Position numbers and translations under genes: made by a program. Positions 11,641 to 22,690 of a stretch of DNA of 64,000 bases are shown here, in pieces (positions within the stretch are counted from its first letter, which is position 1; each line of letters opens with the position of its first letter). The notes under the pieces were generated by a model. It was not told the origin of the DNA, searched no databases, and was given only the letters and a program-made list of their open reading frames with translations. The DNA comes from Rehmannia glutinosa (taxonomy: Eukaryota > Streptophyta > Magnoliopsida > Lamiales > Orobanchaceae): positions 124,001-188,000 of the forward strand of contig JABTTQ020002846.1 in NCBI GenBank assembly GCA_016081115.2, in the 5' to 3' direction.

Positions 11641-13073
11641 AAAAGAAAAAGCTTGATGATCAATTTGCAAAATTCCTTGATATATTTAAGAAATTGCACA
11701 TTAGCATTCCTTTTGCAGACGCACTAGAGCAAATGCCAAATTACGCGAAATTTCTTAAGGATGTTATGTCGAAAAAGAGGAAGATGACAAGCTTTGAAAC
11801 GGTGAATTTGACAGAAGAATGTAGCGCGATAATCCAAAGGAAGTTACCACAAAAACTGAACGATCCGGGGAGTTTCACTATCCCTTATGCCATTGGTGGT
11901 AACTTCTTTAATAAAGCGTTGTGTGATTTAGGGGCAAGTATTAATTTGATGTCTTTGTCCATTTTCAGGAAGCTTGGACTAGGCGAAGTGAAGCCAACCA
12001 TGGTGACATTGCAACTTGCAGACCGGTCACTTACATATCCAAAGGTAAATATAGAAGACGTGCTTGTAAAAGTTGATAAATTTATATTCCCTGTGGATTT
12101 CTTGGTTCTTGATATGGAAGAAAATCGTGATGTTCTATTGATACTTGGACGTCCATTCATTGCTACCGGGAAAGCCTTAATAGACATACAAAAAGGAGAG
12201 CTCACTTTATGGGTTAATGATGAGCACGCTTTATTTTCTATATATAAGGCAACGAAATTTCATGATACGGTGGAAAATTTTAATTTTTTAGATATAGTTA
12301 GTTCATGCATTGAGGATTATGTTGATCATACATTGTCTACGGATGATTGGGAATTTGGTCTAACCCATTCGTGCTCTATGTCGAGTGTTGTGCTTGATTT
12401 TGATAACCAAGATCTGTACGACTATGTCTATGCCTTAGATCATATGCAAGAACTACCTAGGAGCGCAAGAGGCGAGAATGCGAAGTTGGAAATAAGGGAG
12501 TCAAGCCTACAGCCACGCACGACCCATGCGTACATGCACGGGCAACCTGTGCGTGATGCCGAAGCGAGAATTGAGAACCCTGAAGCACGCACGGGCCGTG
12601 TGCTGGAGCACGGGCAACCCGTGTGTGATGTCGAAGGGAAATCTATAGACAGGGGATCACGCACGACCTGTGCGCCTGAGCACGGGCAACCCGTGCGTGA
12701 CCCTGAAACAACAACTTCGACGTCGGAACTCAGGCAATTACCCGAACACCTCACATATGCATTTCTTGGGGCGAACAATGCAAATTCGGTAATCGTATCA
12801 TCTCTTCTCACTCCTACTCAACTTGATAAATTGTTGAGGGTTTTACAAAAACATAAGTCAGCACTGGGATGGTCAATAACTGATTTAAAAGGCATAAGTC
12901 CATCTATTGTTATGCATAAAATTCGGATGGAAGATATTTATAAACCATCAGTGCAAAACCAAAGACGACTAAACCCTATCATGCAAGATGTGGTTAGGAA
13001 AGAAGTATTGAAATGGTTAGATGCTGGAATCATATATGCTATATCTGATAGTTCATGGGTAAGTCCGGTATAA
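11641..13073 (+). pseudogene. Athila-like protease and linker, ending in a stop before RT
   Basis: After the frameshift the frame holds LDDQFAKFLDIFKKL and then the retroviral-type protease: FTIPYAIGG, CDLGASINLM (a D-L-G-A active site in place of D-T/S-G-A), and ILGRPFIATGKALIDI. The linker that follows contains three repeats of a 24-residue unit with HGQPVRDAE-type cores (residues encoded at 12515-12707). The start of the RT region (RRLNPIMQDVVRKEVLKWLDAGIIY) is reached, and a TAA at 13071-13073 then interrupts the frame. The next base begins VVPKKEG in the same frame, so the stop is a point lesion. Confidence 0.85.
12515..12707 (+). repeat. Inverted copy of the palindromic array, encoding a 24-residue repeat
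   Basis: Three 72-bp units carry CACGGGCAACCCGTGCGTGA-type hairpins. Compared with the LTR array they lie in the opposite orientation: the reverse complement aligns with the LTR unit from CGGCATCA through to the CGTGCGTG end. In the pol frame each unit encodes HGQPV(R/C)D, spaced exactly 24 residues apart. The length is a multiple of three, so the array keeps the frame. The LTR array read on the minus strand is also open and gives a similar HGLPVR motif. Confidence 0.85.
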
Positions 13074-14266
13074 GTGGTGCCGAAGAAAGAGGGGGTAACA
13101 GTCGTGAAAAATGAGAATGAAGAATTTATTGCTACTAGAATTGTTACCGGGTGGCGAATTTGCATTGATTATAGAAAACTAAATGATGCCACTCGAAAAG
13201 ATCATTTTCCCCTCCTCTTTATATATATGATATTGGATCGTCTAGCGGGTTATGATTATTATTCCTTTTTAGATGGTTATTCCGGGTACAATCAAATCAT
13301 GATTGCACCGGAAGACCAGGAAAAAATGACATTTACATGCCCTTATGGCACATTTGCATTTCGCCGTATGCCATTTGGATTATGTAATGCACCTGCAACT
13401 TTCCAACGTTGTATGATGGCTATATTTCACGATCTTATTGAAAATGTTATGGAGGTGTTTATGGACGATTTATCTGTGTTTGGTGACTCTTTTGATAATG
13501 TCTTCACAATATTTCCTTAGTTTTACAGCGATGTGAAGAGACCAATCTTGTACTCAATTGGGAAAACTGCCATTTCATGGTACGCGATGGTATTGTACTT
13601 GGTCATCAAGTCTCTTCCGCAGGTTTGGAAGTAGATCGGGCAAAGATTGTAGCGATCGAGAAGTTACCACCTCCTACAAACAAAAAAGCCATTCGGAGTT
13701 TCTTGGGCCATGCCGGTTTCTATAGAAGGTTTATCCGTGACTTTTCAAAAATTTCTAAGCCTTTGAGCCATTTGTTAGAAAAAGATGTTGCTTTCAATTT
13801 TTCCAATGATTGTTTGCAGGCATTTGAAACCTTGAAGAAGGCGTTGGTGATCGCACCTATTCTTGTAGCCCCAGATTGGAGTCAACCGTTTGAATTGATG
13901 TATGATGCTAGCGATTTTGTGGTAGGGGTTGTTCTCGGTCAAAAAAGGGAAAAGTTGTTTAGATCCATCTACTATGCTAGTAGAACGTTGGATAGTGCTC
14001 AACAGAATTATACCACCACCGAGAAGGAGATGTTGGTGAATGTCTTTGCATTTGATAAATTCCGATCATACTTAATTGGAACGAAAATGATTGTTCACAC
14101 CGACCATGCAGCCATCAAATATCTTTTTGATAAGAAGGATGCGAAACCAAGGTTGATTAGATGGATTCTCTTATTGCAAGAATTCGATGTAGAAATCAGA
14201 GACCGAAAGGGATGTGAGAATGTGGTGTGGACCACTTATCTAGGATTGAAAATCAAGAGGAGATGA
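13074..14266 (+). pseudogene. Athila-like reverse transcriptase and RNase H, frameshifted
   Basis: The RT fingers and palm are clear: WRICIDYRKLN, FLDGYSGYNQI, FRRMPFGLCNAP and FMDDLSVFG, where the YxDD box is read FMDD as commonly seen in plant gypsy RTs. The frame is lost near 13500 and resumes as MVRDGIVLGHQVSSAGLEV, then FLGHAGFYRRFIRDF and the RNase H portion with MYDASDFVVG, TTEKEML and VHTDHAAIKYL. A further frame loss at about 14240 precedes integrase. The family function is synthesis of cDNA and removal of RNA. Confidence 0.87.
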
Positions 14267-14280
14267 AAAGAGGCACATAA

Positions 14281-15554
14281 TTGATAAAGGAGGAATTCCC
14301 AGATGAACGGTTACTCATGGTAAAGGCAAAATTCCTGTGGTATCCGGATTTTTTCAACTATTTGGCTGCGGGAGTTTTGCCCCCAAATTTATCGTCATAC
14401 CAGAAGAAGAAGTTCTTCCACGATGTCAAGTTCTATATGTGGGACGACCCCCTACTCTTTAAGAGGTGCGTGGACAAAATCATTAGAAGATGCATACCTC
14501 AAAAAGAATGGGGGGGAGTCTTACAACAGTGTCATTCCTCACCCTCTGGAGGACATTTTGGTCCGACTCGCACGACGGCGAAGGTATTGCAAAGTGGGCT
14601 GTACTGGCTCACTTTATTTAACGATTGTTATTTGTATGTGCAACAATGTGACAGGTGTCAGAGGATGAGAAATATTTCCAAGAAACACGAGATGCCGATG
14701 ACAAATGTAATTGAAGTTGAATTGTTCGATGTGTGGTAGAGTATGTGTCCCGTTGGGTAGAGGTGATTCCTTCACAAACAAATGATGCCCAAGTTGTGAT
14801 GCGGTTCCTCAAGAAAAATATATTTACTCGATTCGGCACTCCAAGAGCTTTAATTAGTGATGGAGGGTCGCATTTTGTAAATAAATTGATGAGCAACTTA
14901 TTGGCAAAATATAGGGTGAAGCATAAAGTTGCATTGGCATATCATCGCAAGCCAATGGGCAAGTGGCTAAATCGGGATATCAAAGCAGTTATTGAGAAGA
15001 CGGTGAACATCAACTGAAAGGATTGGACATTAAAATTGGATGATGCTCTATGGGCATACCGGACTGCATATAAGACACCGTTGGGCACGTCTCCATATCA
15101 ACTTGTTTTTGGGAAGTCATGCCACTTGTCGGTAGAGTTGGAGCACAAGGCATTTTGGGCGGTCAAGAAACTAAATCTAGATTTCAAAAAGGTCGGTGAA
15201 GAGAGGTTGCTCCATCTAAATGAAATGGAAGAGTTTCGGGATGAAGCTTACGAAAATTCCCGAATTTACAAAGAAAGAACCAAAAGGTGGCATGCCAAAA
15301 TGATCAAGAAACGAGAGTTTTTACCAGGGGAACTAGTCCTCTTGTACAATTCATGCCTTAAACTTTTCCCTGGAAAACTTAAATCTAGGTGGTCGGGGCC
15401 ATTCGTGATCGGGGAGGTATTGAACCCTCCCGGAGTCTTGGAATTATTAACAAAAGATGGTGAGACATTCATGGTAAACGGCCAAAGGGTTAAGCACTAC
15501 TTCCACCGAGGTAACATAGAAGAGGTGACATCCATCACCTTGCGAGACCTGTGA
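14281..15554 (+). pseudogene. Athila-like integrase with core deletion
   Basis: The zinc-binding H-H-C-C part is visible (CHSSPSGGHFGPTRT, then QQCDRCQRM). The frame then runs from ELFDVW straight into VEYVSRWVEVIPS through a break at 14735. The stretch that normally carries the first catalytic aspartate appears to be missing. The second aspartate motif (ALISDGGSHF) remains. A stop at 15015 interrupts the core. The last frame (15036-15554) contains WAYRTAYKTPLGTSPYQLVFGK and the GPY/F-like SGPFVIGEVLNPPGV, ending at TGA 15552. There is no chromodomain, as expected for Athila. Confidence 0.85.
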
Positions 15555-15715
15555 CGGACGAAAACAGGCGTCAAGCTAAAGATGTTAAATATAGCCCTTG
15601 TTGGGAGACAATCCAACGGTTTTTAGTGTGGATTTCATTTTTGTGTGTGTGTTTTGTTTTAATTTTATGTCTTTTGTGTGAAAAAAATTGAAAATACTAG
15701 AGTGGTTGTCTGGTA

Positions 15716-15886
15716 TGCACGGTAGCCCGTGCCATAGTGCACTACGTGCACAGGGGGACTCCGCTTTGCCGGCATCACACACGGGTTACCCGTGCGCATG
15801 ACGCACGACGACCGTGTGCCTGCTGGGGAATTTTGCTACGGCATAGCGCACGGGTTACCCGTGTGCCGACGCACGACCCGTGCGCC
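15716..15886 (+). repeat. Third palindromic array, between pol and the env-position ORF
   Basis: Three degenerate units in the same orientation as the LTR array contain GCACGGTAGCCCGTGC, CACGGGTTACCCGTGCGCAT and GCACGGGTTACCCGTG hairpins. The CGGCATCAC / CTACGGCATAG leaders match the LTR units. The array stops 12 bp before a TATA-like sequence. See findings for its possible role as promoter of the env-position ORF. Confidence 0.85.
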
Positions 15887-15898
15887 TTACAGAGGAGG

Positions 15899-15928
15899 CA
15901 TAAATAAGAGCAGTTTAAACACTGCTCT
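15899..15928 (+). promoter_or_regulatory. Candidate internal promoter (TATA-like box and hairpin) for the env-position ORF
   Basis: CATAAATAAG at 15899-15908 directly follows the palindromic array. Overlapping its end is a perfect 8-bp inverted repeat, AGAGCAGT / ACTGCTCT, with a 6-base loop. A start site about 30 bp downstream would give a leader that reaches the donor site at 16141. This is inferred from position only and there is no transcript evidence. Confidence 0.4.
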
Positions 15929-16140
15929 TCCATTCCAAATACTCATACGCGCGCCCTCTTGCAAAATCCTCTCTTGAGATCGATAATTTCTGTGTTCTTC
16001 TCTATATTCTCCCATAAAACTCATTCATCCATCATACTAGACCTATAATTTGCATTGCATTCAAGTTTGGATTAAAGAATTTGGGGAAAAGTACCTAGGG
16101 TTTCAAGTTCATCCCTTTGTGATAAATTTCGAGAATTCTG

Positions 16141-16499
16141 GTAAGAACTTCATTTATTCTTGTGAATTTCTTGTAAATTATGTATTGGGGTGCTTTCTTT
16201 GATATTTTTGCTATGATTTGGATGAGTTCTTTTTTAAGGCAATTTATCAAACACCTTGTGAGCTTGTAACATTGAGACAAATTTGAATGAATTGTTGATG
16301 AATTGGGCATGAGCTATGATTGTTCGAGCTTTAAGTTAATGCTTCCCTATTTTGGCCATATTTGTTGATTGTTTGGAGGTTGCTTGATCGGTCAAAGTGT
16401 TTGAGGAAAGTCATTACACACCATTTAATTTGTTGGCCTAAATTCATCAATATGTACTTGCCATTGATCTTGTTGGGATGCTAATAAAGTTTATTTCAG
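16141..16499 (+). other. Probable leader intron before the env-position ORF
   Basis: GTAAGAACTTC after ATTCTG is a strong plant 5' splice site, and TTTATTTCAG at 16490-16499 is a good 3' splice site. Between them the sequence is T-rich, as plant introns are. Splicing would place the ATG at 16514 (MADQRNPQGG) 14 bases after the junction. Spliced env-type transcripts are known for some Athila-type and other plant env-containing elements. Here it is a prediction. Confidence 0.55.
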
Positions 16500-16513
16500 G
16501 TACCAATTCTATC

Positions 16514-17682
16514 ATGGCTGACCAAAGGAATCCCCAAGGAGGAAAGAGACGAGCTCGCGCGGTGGCACATAGAGACGAGGCATCGCAAGATGTGGAACCG
16601 TACAGCCCAACGGTATATGGGGTTATGTTGACAAACGCAAATGATATTGAGCGGTGGAATCGCTTGGTTGGTCGCCAAATATCTCCATCCCGCTATGCCG
16701 ACGATGACTGTACCCAAACTCTGGGGATACATGATGACATTTGGCATCTCTTCGCAAAGGTCGGATGGACCAATTTCATGAGCCAAAGGTGGCCGACATT
16801 TAAACGATTCATGTTGGAGTTTTTGAGTACCGTCGAAGTTTTCAAACAAGGGGGGCTTTTGAACCGTATGAAATACGTTTTCAGTGGGGGAATGTACGTA
16901 GACAACTATTTATTACACAACTGAACACCATTTTTGAGGTCCCAACGAACGCTCGATTCAGACTGATGGACAACTATGATCAGTATGCGTTTTGGAGAAT
17001 GCTTGTTGAAACGCCACAGACGGGGCCCATGTTATATGCCACACGAACTGCCAAAGCCTCTTGGATCCGGAATCTAATTTTCCGGTACATACAACGCATG
17101 ACTGCATCCTCAGTGTTCACACGAGAAAATGTTGGGGGGATGACCAAAAGGGAGTTGTATCTATTATGGTGTATGCTCACAAATACACCCTACAACACAG
17201 CCGCCTATTTCGCAGAGCAAGTTGAGCAGTTGGTTAGGCGAGAAGGGGGTGATATTTCCATAGGGGGTCTGATTACCCCTATTGCCCGATATTTCAATAT
17301 TGATTTTACAGGCTTGGAGCCTATACCGGGCAGCACTCGGGTCAATATGGCGTCTTTGCACCACATGAAATTTATTGCAAATGAAGATGGTGTGTTGGTT
17401 CTTCTACAGAAGAAAGGTGTCGCATTTCCATTGCCTAACCCAAGATACACCACAGTAGATACCTTGGCAGACACAACCAACTTCCTGCTTAACTCTGAGG
17501 CACATAACAGAGTTACGGATGCTATCGATGCAAGGAAAAGGCGCAGAGTTGAAGGCTTCTCGGATGTAGAGGATATGGTGGCGGAAGAAGAGGAGTTAAA
17601 CAGACAAGAAATGGGAATGGAACCTCCACAGTTACAAATGTGGCACATCTCACAGGGCCACTTCCCACCGCCACCTCCGTAG
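16514..17682 (+). pseudogene. Env-position ORF of the Athila-like element (ATHILA ORF-1-like), one frameshift
   Basis: The frame starts MADQRNPQGGKRRARAVAHRDE, basic at the N-terminus, and runs to TGA at 16922. A second frame from before 16966 (FEVPTNARFRLMDNYDQYAF) continues to 17682, so one frameshift near 16905-16920 separates the halves. Features include WHLFAKVGWTNFM, MTKRELYLLWCMLTNTPYNTA, a basic ARKRRRVEGF patch near the C-terminus and a proline tail PPPPP. No convincing signal peptide or membrane segment is seen, so an envelope role is doubtful. It resembles the extra ORF of Athila elements in place and general character. The start was chosen because it follows a predicted splice acceptor. 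The function is unknown. Confidence 0.7.
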
Positions 17683-19148
17683 TAATTCAGGTATATCTCC
17701 ATTTTTCACTATTGATATTCTATTTTTCCCCTTCCGAAAAAAATATAATTTCATTCAAGTTTGGGGGAGAGGTAGTATTTTGATATATGAAAAGTGTAGA
17801 TGATGAAAAAAAAATCTTGCATTTTGTGTGTTTTCATATAGTTGCATGTAGAGCATTCTAGGTTGCATTACATTAGAAGCACGTTTACGGCTTTAGCACG
17901 TTTATTGCTTTTATAGATGTTAGAGAGTTAGTTGACCGGACATGATGCGTCTTGTTGTTTGTGTGTTGATTGAAATTTTGTATTGTTGGGATTGGATGTT
18001 GGGTATGAGTTCATTGAGCCTTGAATAGATAACATTGAGCATGTGGATATGGAAAACTTGGTTTGATGCTTTCAATTACATATTTACAAGCCTGTGAGCT
18101 TTTGAGCCTTTACTGCTTACATCTTATGCAATCTTGTTGTGATTTGAGTGTATCATTCATGTTGTTAGAATTCTAAAACTTGCTCGGGTATCTCTGTCAA
18201 GGCCACATGTTGTATGCGAATTGTGAATGTGATTAAAGACCATCTTTGTTAGCCTTTCAAGCCTTTTGCTTACCTAACGATGTTGAAATTTCTAGTTAGC
18301 CAATTTGAGCCTATTGTCTATTTCTTTGATAACCACAAATTTAAGCCTTGAACTTGATATATCCGTTACCCTACACTCGAGTGTATAGCATTGAGTAGAG
18401 GGAGTGAATGAGGTTGAACGAGTGGGAATTGAAAAGTTAGATAATTGGGCATATTTGGTTGATTGGAACAAAAGAGGAAGAAAAGGAGTTGAAAAGAAAT
18501 GTTGAAAATTCACAAAAGAGTCGGAAAAAAAATCAACGTTATAACATGAATTTTCATTTACATGAACTTGGGGGGATAAGGATTGTAATTTGAGGTGATT
18601 CTCAAAAGATAGAAAGGAGATGGAGATGAGTAAAGTGATGAAAATAAGGGAAGATTGGAGTAACATATGAGATTGTAATGTAGATGATTGATATACTCAC
18701 CGGTCTATATGCTCGAGTTTGAGTCACTTTATCCAAAATTTCCTACCCTAACCAAAGAGCCTTCATTACAACCAAATGAGAAAGTCCTTTTTGATTCACA
18801 AATTGCATACATTCTAGTGGCGGAGATATAAGACGAATTGCAAGTCTATAGTAATTTTGCGACATTGAATTGATTTGAGTGTAAACACGTCCTATATTCA
18901 TGTGAGATGAGAGCATATACTTGATCTTGAGAGATGTGATTTAGAGCATTCACCATGCGTTGTTTGATACGTGCTCCTTGATTAGATATCTGAGGCTTGA
19001 TTGATTTGTTGCTTGACATCCATGACGAACAATATGGATTTTCTTTTGGATTCTTTGTGTGTGCCATCATTCATTACTCCCGGTTGTGCTTTTTCTCGTT
19101 TTCAAGATTGTTGATCGGGACTGTCAACAGTTTAGGTTTGGGGGATTT
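17683..19148 (+). other. Athila-like 3' untranslated region with two polypurine-like tracts
   Basis: About 1.47 kb without convincing coding sequence. A TTTGGGGGAGAGG tract at about 17760-17772 resembles a polypurine tract but lies 1.4 kb before the LTR. The tract GGTTTGGGGGATTTT at about 19134-19148 abuts the 3' LTR and is the probable plus-strand primer. Long 3' regions are usual in Athila and Tat elements. Confidence 0.65.
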
Positions 19149-19185
19149 TGATAGGTGTGAGTTTTGCATGTATTTTGAGGTATAA
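19149..19185 (+). repeat. Athila-like 3' LTR, left piece
   Basis: TGATAGGTGTGAG...GAGGTATAA matches the first 37 bases of the 5' LTR. The LTR is then broken by TGTAATACCC of the nested gypsy element. Confidence 0.9.
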
Positions 19186-21206
19186 TGTAATACCCAAAAT
19201 TTTTATCTAAGGCTTTTATTAAGAATTATGAATTTTTAGATTAGATTAGTTTATTTAGGGGCTAATTTATTATCTTTTATAAATCCAAGCCCAATTATCC
19301 AATCAAATGATTAATTACCCAAACCCAAATTTTAAACCAGGCCCAATTTCTGTCAAAGCCCAAATTATTATAAGCCCAATCTAGCCTATTCAAAAATCCT
19401 ACTCCAAGTAGAATTCCAAAATTTCAGATGTCATAATTCAAACCAATTTCTCGTTTTTGAATCTAAAAAAAAAAAAAAAGAAGAGATATTTCATCTATCA
19501 AGAATCCTAATTGATAAACATCAACCAGTTTCCTTTACACTTGAACTCTCTTCAGATTAGGACTCTAACTATTATACAAACCATAACCCTAATCTAGTCT
19601 ATAAAACAAAGCAACAAAGATAAAGAGAAATTCACGTACTCTTCTTCAGAAAACAGCAAGGTAAATATTTCAATCCTCAGTTTCATCTTCACACGGCCAC
19701 ACCCAAACCAGAATCAATTCCCAAACCCAAAAACTATTCAACCAAACGACAACCGTACGCCTTTTCCCAATGACGCCGGCAAAAAAAAAAAAATTCCAAA
19801 ACCCAGAAACCCGATTCAGCCACCGCCGGAAAAATTTCCCGAACCAGCCCGAAACTGACTCGCACTTCTCCGATTCAGTCCGAAACCCAAACTCCAAGCC
19901 CGAACACAACCTACCTATCGTCGTCGAGCCGCGCCGCCTTCTTTGCCGGTGTGTGCGTGCGTGAGGTTTAAAAAAAAATAGAGAGGGGAGAGCGAGATGG
20001 CAGACATCTGGTTGTGGGGAGGGATTGGTTTTAAATTGGTTGAGAGAATTTGATTTAGGGAGAAAGAAGAAAAAAAAAAGAGAAAGAAGAAAAATGGGGG
20101 ATGTGGGGTACGAAACAAAACAAAGAAAGAGAAGAGAAAGGAAAGAAGAAAGAAGAAAGAAAAAGAAGAAAAAGTGAAATTTGGTGGCGTGAGGTAGTGA
20201 TTAGGAAAAAGAGAGGAAAAAGAAAAAAGAAAGAAAAAGGAAAAAAAAAAAGAAAAAGAAAGGAAAAAGAAAGAAAAAGAAGAGAGAGAAGGAGAGTTGA
20301 GGGGGTAGTACGTATGGGAAATTGGAGGAGGAGGAATTTTGGATTGTGGTCCCCTATAGACTAATGACAGAATTACCCTTCAGTCCCAAACCAACCAAAT
20401 TAGCCTTCAATTCCAATTTCTATTTTGATTCCAATTCAGCCCCTAAATTAGGATTTTTAGATTATTATTTTTAGATTAAGTTTAGAATATTCGAGGATTT
20501 TAACTAGTATTATTTTCTATTGATTAGGCGATTTATCGAGCGAGGATTAGGCGTGCTTGCATCCGACACTTCTAGGCTCTACGAAATTTTCAAAGCTACG
20601 TTCAAGGTGGGGTTTGTTTTTTCTAAACTTTATTGTCCTTGTTAAATGCTTAGATTATTTTGCATGAATATGTAAGATACGATTGCTTAGGCCCCATGAG
20701 CCGAGGGGACTCAAGAGGTCGGGGTCGATGTATCCCTCGAGTGGAACCCTGCAGTGCTACCCATGTCTATGTCTACGGTTTTTCAAAAGATCTATGCTAT
20801 GTCCTATGGATTGTATTTGCATGCCTATGTGAGATATCCGTGTATTTAGCTTGGACAATTTATACTTCATCATTTGTGTCGCTCACCCCACATATAACAA
20901 ACTTTTCAGTGAAGGAGATGGCGGCTAAGAGCGGTGGATATGACAGGCCTAAAGAGTTATTTATGAATGTTTAGTTTAATTTAAAAAAAAATGTTGAACT
21001 ATTTACTTTTTAAATTGTTAGTTTATTTCAGTTTATTTGAAATTGATAGAATCGAGGCGATAGTTAGAATTTTATTTATAAAATATTTTGCTTCCGCTTA
21101 CAATTGACTCGAGATAAATATTTTTTTAAATTATCCATGTTCCTTTTCATTGTAAAAATTGGGATTATGCTCGTTTATTTTATTAAAGAAATTCTAGGGC
21201 GTTACA
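19186..21206 (+). repeat. Chromodomain gypsy LTR 1
   Basis: TG...CA bounded, 2021 bp. A TATA box (CTATAAAAC) is at about 19599. A strongly purine-biased tract follows at about 20040-20292. It is directly followed by the primer site of internal copy 1. Confidence 0.9.
20040..20292 (+). repeat. Purine-rich low-complexity tract in the gypsy LTR
   Basis: About 250 bp are almost entirely A and G (runs such as GAAAGAAGAAAAAGAAAGG), with a few interruptions. Matching tracts occur at about 26998-27245 and 34660-34910. The tract is downstream of the TATA box, so it lies in the transcribed part of the LTR. Lysine/arginine-rich reading frames across it are compositional. Confidence 0.85.
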
Positions 21207-21208
21207 GG

Positions 21209-21222
21209 TGGTATCAGAGCGG
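21209..21222 (+). promoter_or_regulatory. Primer binding site, gypsy copy 1 (tRNA-iMet)
   Basis: TGGTATCAGAGCGG begins two bases after the end of LTR 1 and is complementary to the 3' end of plant initiator tRNA-Met. Confidence 0.9.
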
Positions 21223-21658
21223 GTCTACCTTTCTGTAGACTTGTAAAAAAAATATGTGTAAATTTCGTGTGTGTGCTCTGATAAATGAATTAGAATTTTT
21301 TTTAATAAACGAAAAGAGTCTACGTATCCACCACCACTATGCCACGCCAACTCCGAAGCCAAGGTACGAATTTTTTTTAATGATTTCGTTTTCTACTGCT
21401 AATGCCATCGCTATTGTTACTGCTATTGCCACTACTACTGCTATTGTCAAATGCTATTGATAAAGTGTTTTAATACTGTTGTAATGAATTTTACTATTTC
21501 TATTGCAAAGAGAAAAATGAAAGAAATATGCTAAGTTTTCTTGGATGCATAGCACGATAGAATGCCATCGAATTATTGAGATATTATGTTAATTGTGAAC
21601 TTTATGGACAATAGAAAGAACTTAGAGGATTTAATTATTTTTGTTATGCTCGATAGAT

Positions 21659-22690
21659 GGCTCGTAGAAGGTATACAGCACGAAAGTCCGATATTGTTAG
21701 CGTTAATAGGAGAGCAAGGATAATTTGGGAGACGTAGTGGCGCGCCTGGCCACAGTCGTTGAGGGTCTAACTCAAGGGTGTGCTTTGAACCAACAAAACC
21801 AGCCGGCTCCCACAAATAACACTTCACATGTGGTGGAACAGTTTCGCCGGTATCGACCTCCAACTCTTACTTTAACAGGAAGAGAGCCGCACACCGTGTG
21901 GAAGAATGGATAGCGAGGTTGGAGGGCATATTTGAATTGATCGAGTGCACTGACGCACAAAGGGTGTCATGTGCGATTTATCAGCTCAAACAAGATGCTA
22001 AGCATTGGTGGGATTCACCGTCGAACCATCATCGACCAACAACGAGTGATATGCAATGGTGGTTTCAAGGAATTAGTCATGCAAAGTTTTTCCATGATCT
22101 GAGAGATAAAAAGGAAAGAGAATTCCTAAACCCGCAACAAGGGATAGCGGTGCTTTCGAGTATGAGCGAAAGTTCAACCGATTAGCAAGGTATGCTATTC
22201 ACTTGACGGACACAAACGGTAAGAAGAAGGCTAAGAGATTTGTGTCTGGTTTACGCCCTGAGTTGGGTGGGGTAGTGAGCATACTGGGGAACGCATCATA
22301 TTCTGCTGTTGTGGAAGGAGCTCGAACGGTTGCCTCCAACATGAGATTAGAAGGAGGTAGTAAAAAGGTTTTTGAGGCTCCCAAAAGGAAATGGGAGGGT
22401 CCTAACACTGGGAAGTTTGTTAATAACAACAAACAACAAAAAGTCGGCGGTGCTCCTAATCAGCAAGGTCAGCAGACGAAGCCACAATGTTAGAATTGCG
22501 GGAAATATCATTATGGTGAGTGCCTGCTGGGAAAAGATGTTTGTTACCGATGCCATCAGCCAGGGCATCAGGGTTGGGACTGTAAGAGATATCCTAGTCA
22601 GCCCAGATGGGATCAGAGGCCCACAGGAGGGAAACCCAGGATGTACGCCATGACCGAGCAGGACGCACAAGAGGAGCCTGAGACAATGAC
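21659..22690 (+). pseudogene. Gypsy copy 1 gag, 5'-deleted and frameshifted
   Basis: An upstream start (ATGGCTCGTAGAAGG at 21659) fuses after about 21 codons with the body of gag at AATTTGGGAGACG. Compared with copy 2, about 720 bp including the gag ATG are missing here. Recognisable gag segments are FELIECTDAQRVSCAIYQLKQDAKHWWDS and the downstream KKAKRFVSGLRPELGG. A zinc-knuckle region is at about 22490-22590, where the cysteine frame is interrupted. At least three frame changes occur, several at CAG/CTG positions, so part of the damage may be sequence error. Gag forms the particle and binds genomic RNA. Confidence 0.8.

Noticed and set aside
18292..18666. A 124-residue minus-strand frame in the Athila 3' region
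   Set aside because: Tat-type elements can carry antisense ORFs here, but the translation has no recognisable domain. The hydrophobic start is what T-rich DNA gives by chance.
20101..20364. Lys/Arg-rich plus-strand frames across the purine tracts (also near 26941 and 34707)
   Set aside because: They are simple translations of A/G-only sequence and shift frame between LTR copies.
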